The notes under the pieces are model-generated. The model was not told the origin of the DNA, ran no database searches, and worked only from the letters and a program-made list of their open reading frames with translations. From positions 1 through 64,000 of the forward strand of contig JBMOPC010000081.1 in the NCBI GenBank assembly GCA_049323915.1: a stretch of DNA of 64,000 bases, written 5' to 3'. Positions 62,547-64,000 of this stretch are shown piece by piece (within the stretch, counting starts at the first letter, position 1; the number at the start of each line of letters is the position of its first letter). Origin of the DNA: BRHc4a sp049323915. GTDB taxonomy: Bacteria > Bacillota > Desulfotomaculia > Desulfotomaculales > Desulfocucumaceae. Both the position numbers and the translations under genes were made by a program.

Positions 62547-62819
62547 ATGAACTTGCAAAAACCGATCTTTGAAAACAAGCAACATGGTCCCGGTGGCGGT
62601 ATTCCACTCCTGAAGAGTCTTTGGGAGAAATTTGACTTATCACTGCTTTTTTTGCAGACGGGGATTGTCAAGCATTCCGGTGTTTCCGGCTGGTTGATGG
62701 CTTTTGCCTATATCTGTGGCTTGATTGCTCAAAAGCCCTCGGTAAACCAGAATGCAAATTTCACCTCGGATTCTCCCATTTTGAAGGTTTTATTGAAAGG
62801 GGCATGCTTCCCCAGGTAG
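62547..62819 (+). mobile_element. Insertion-sequence fragment: N-terminal part of a DDE transposase
   Basis: From ATG 62547, about 80-90 residues resemble the start of an IS4-like transposase found in clostridia-like genomes (IPLLKSLWEKFDLSLLF, GWLMAFAYICGLIAQKPSVNQ, NFTSDSPILK). The catalytic domain is absent. The end overlaps, on the opposite strand, the truncated sigma-54 activator, so the join lies at about 62790-62820. The element appears to have cut that gene and then lost most of itself. Family assignment is from memory and moderate. Confidence 0.6.
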
Positions 62820-63100
62820 TTGATATACTGCTGGAACCTGCCGATGATTGGCTTACCGGTTTGCATTACCCGCTGAAGTGTGCTTTCCTGGGGGGTTATG
62901 GAGGGGAATACCTCAAACATTGATTTCCCCACCACATAATTGGGCTCCAGCCCTTCTAACCGTGACAGGGTTTTGTTGTAAAACAGAATCCGGCAGTCCT
63001 TATCAACAATAAAAACACCTTCTTCCAGGGCATCAAATATATTCCTTATTATTTCCAGGTCCAGAACGCCCTTCAGCGGCACCCCGCCTGCCACCATCAT
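62729..63100 (-). pseudogene. Truncated sigma-54 activator (PAS domain only)
   Basis: Start ATG 63100 (AAAAAGGCGGG upstream). Residues ~12-105 are a PAS domain close to that of the activator at 45840-47267: IIRNIFDALEEGVFIVDKDCRILFYNKTLSRLEGL and SMFEVFPSITPQESTLQRVMQTGKP. The AAA+ and HTH parts are missing. The frame runs into the insertion-sequence fragment and stops at 62729. It diverges from a sigma-54 promoter with two palindromic sites, the classical place of a dedicated activator. That activator can no longer work. Confidence 0.8.
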
Positions 63101-63157
63101 AATACCCGCCTTTTTGGAGCTATCTATAGCGATTATAGCGCATTTGCCCGCTTTGTA

Positions 63158-63226
63158 TGCAAAAAAAATTTGCACTTGCCAATAACAGATGCTGCAAAAA
63201 TCGTATAGATGCCAAAATTTTTTGCA
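63158..63226. promoter_or_regulatory. Two palindromic enhancer-type sites
   Basis: TGCAAAAAAAATTTGCA (63158-63174) and TGCCAAAATTTTTTGCA (63210-63226), 17 bp each, centres 52 bp apart. They lie 75-160 bp upstream of a perfect sigma-54 promoter and are likely sites of the now truncated activator. Confidence 0.7.
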
Positions 63227-63300
63227 TGTACAAGATCAGGTTTTAAGCCTATACAGCACCTCAAACCCGTTCATGCGGGAGCCGTGGCTATTTAGCCAGA

Positions 63301-63317
63301 CTGGCACGGTTTTTGCG
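63301..63317 (+). promoter_or_regulatory. Perfect sigma-54 promoter
   Basis: CTGGCACGGTTTTTGCG: matches the -24/-12 consensus, with 10 bp between GG and GC. It precedes the B12-binding aminomutase remnant by 47 bp. Confidence 0.9.
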
Positions 63318-63363
63318 CTAAATACAAATCAAAACCGACAAATATCTGTTATTTCAGGGAGAA

Positions 63364-63874
63364 ATGACTGTGTCCCGTAATATCAGGGTTATTCACTGAG
63401 GATTGGGAGCAATGGGCGGCGGAAGGAACACTGGTGGAGGTAAAGGGCCGCATTGAATTTGACATCGACCCCAATGAACTGGTTATCCCGGTAAAAGTTG
63501 AGCCTCTTAGCTTTGAGGAAATCACCCGGGAAGTGAAACAGGAGCCCTTCAGGCTTATTGCCGCCACGGCCAGAGAAGGCGAACACTCCGCCGGAATGAG
63601 GGAAATAATTGATATAAAGCACGGCGGCCTTGAGAAATACGGGTTCAAATGCTATTACCTGGGCACCTCGGCGCCGGTGAAAAAGTTGGTGGACGCGGCC
63701 ATAGAGGCCGGAATAAGGGACAAGGTGATACTGGTGGGCGGCGGCACCCAGATTACCGACGGCATGGCAAGGGAATGCGGGCTGGACGCCAGCTTTGGCC
63801 GCGGCACAAAAGGTATTGACGTGGCCAGTTTCCTGATACGCCGCCGGAAGCAATTGGTAATTGGTAATTGGTGA
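63364..63874 (+). pseudogene. B12-binding aminomutase-type subunit, frameshifted and shortened
   Basis: ATG 63364 has a good AGGGAG site and reads MTVSRNIRVIH, then a stop. One base off, the reading continues TEDWEQWAAEGTLVEVKGRIEFD, so a one-base frameshift near 63395 is likely. The rest is an OAM-type dimerisation segment plus cobalamin domain (GEHSAGMREIIDIKHGG; GGGTQITDGMARECGLDASFGRGTKGIDVASFL). The DxHxxG motif has lost its aspartate (GEHSAG). A stretch of about 30 residues between DAAIEAG and IRDKV, present in relatives such as KamE, is missing. The end (KQLVIGNW) is encoded by an AATTGGT tandem repeat. Likely a dead paralogue of KamE/OraE-like subunits. Confidence 0.65.
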
Positions 63875-64000
63875 TTAAGTATCTTTGAAGAACACATTAC
63901 AGAGGCCCCGGGCATGGAAAATGTCCGCAGCCTGGTCAACGGCCCCATCATACCGACTCCCGGCGCGGTGTTCAATGCCGCCCGGCTGTTATACCCGGAA
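63875..64000 (+). pseudogene. MutL/GlmL-like ATPase fragment lacking its 5' part, runs off the window
   Basis: In the same frame as the gene before, directly after its stop, the reading FEEHITEAPGMENVRSLVN and PIIPTPGAVFNAARLLYPE resembles an internal part of MutL/GlmL proteins, which accompany B12-dependent mutases. The N-terminal ~230 residues of such a protein are absent. No start codon is placed before it. A deletion that fused the end of the B12 gene to the middle of mutL would explain this. The rest lies outside the window. Tentative. Confidence 0.4.

Noticed and set aside
1..64000. CRISPR arrays, tRNA or rRNA genes
   Set aside because: No regularly spaced repeat array and no tRNA or rRNA signature was found on either strand.

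Overview
The window looks like part of a draft genome of a spore-forming, anaerobic Firmicute of the Peptococcaceae/Desulfotomaculum-Pelotomaculum type. Evidence is the dpaA-dpaB-asd-dapG-dapA-rnj-tepA-ylzJ sporulation/lysine cluster, an intact sigK, several sigma-54 activators and promoters, and a lysine-fermentation gene set. A run of ten N (12263-12272) marks a scaffold gap inside one gene. I see no rRNA, tRNA or CRISPR.

Layout. (1) 1-13.6 kb, almost all on the minus strand: a Gram-positive conjugation module of the TcpC/D/E/F/G/H (Tn916/pCW3) type, with CpaB-like and CpaE/TadZ-like proteins at its downstream end. (2) 13.7-29.6 kb: the spore protein kinase gene prkA is broken into pieces. 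The N-terminal fragment (29637-28864) and a central fragment (14473-13838) lie on the same strand, separated by 14,399 bp. That interval is bounded by the same 10-bp sequence and carries a large serine recombinase next to one end. Recombination between the two copies would rejoin the fragments in frame. The central fragment is itself cut off after about residue 466, where the conjugation-module DNA begins, so the last ~165 codons are predicted to lie left of the window. This resembles the skin element of sigK and is the most interesting feature here. The interval carries an acyltransferase, c-di-GMP proteins, MFS and EamA transporters, a mechanosensitive channel and a sigma-54-controlled alanine dehydrogenase, but no phage genes.

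(3) 30-45.8 kb, minus strand: ylzJ, tepA, rnj, dapA, dapG, asd, dpaB, dpaA, dapB, a Clp-type protease, ymxH, an M16 peptidase and a polysaccharide deacetylase, then aroB and aroK. This is the machinery for diaminopimelate and dipicolinate synthesis in sporulation. (4) 45.8-57.6 kb: a lysine-fermentation island (sigma-54 activator, kce, kal, kamE, kamD, kamB, kdd, a YcgR/YcgQ-like pair on the opposite strand, kamA, and a soluble chemoreceptor) sitting between aroK and aroC, which normally lie in one operon. kamA and the chemoreceptor diverge from a region with two good sigma-54 promoters and a long inverted repeat. kamB has a large apparent internal deletion and no kamC is present.

(5) 57.7-62.1 kb: aroC, aroE, yqeG, cbiJ on minus and an uninterrupted sigK on plus. 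(6) 62.1-64 kb: a graveyard of corrinoid-linked genes: a 38-codon stub of a corrinoid protein, an insertion-sequence fragment that cuts off a sigma-54 activator, a perfect sigma-54 promoter with two upstream palindromes, a frameshifted and internally shortened B12-binding aminomutase subunit, and a MutL/GlmL-like fragment lacking its start.

All identifications are from reading the sequence and remembered family features; no database search was possible.
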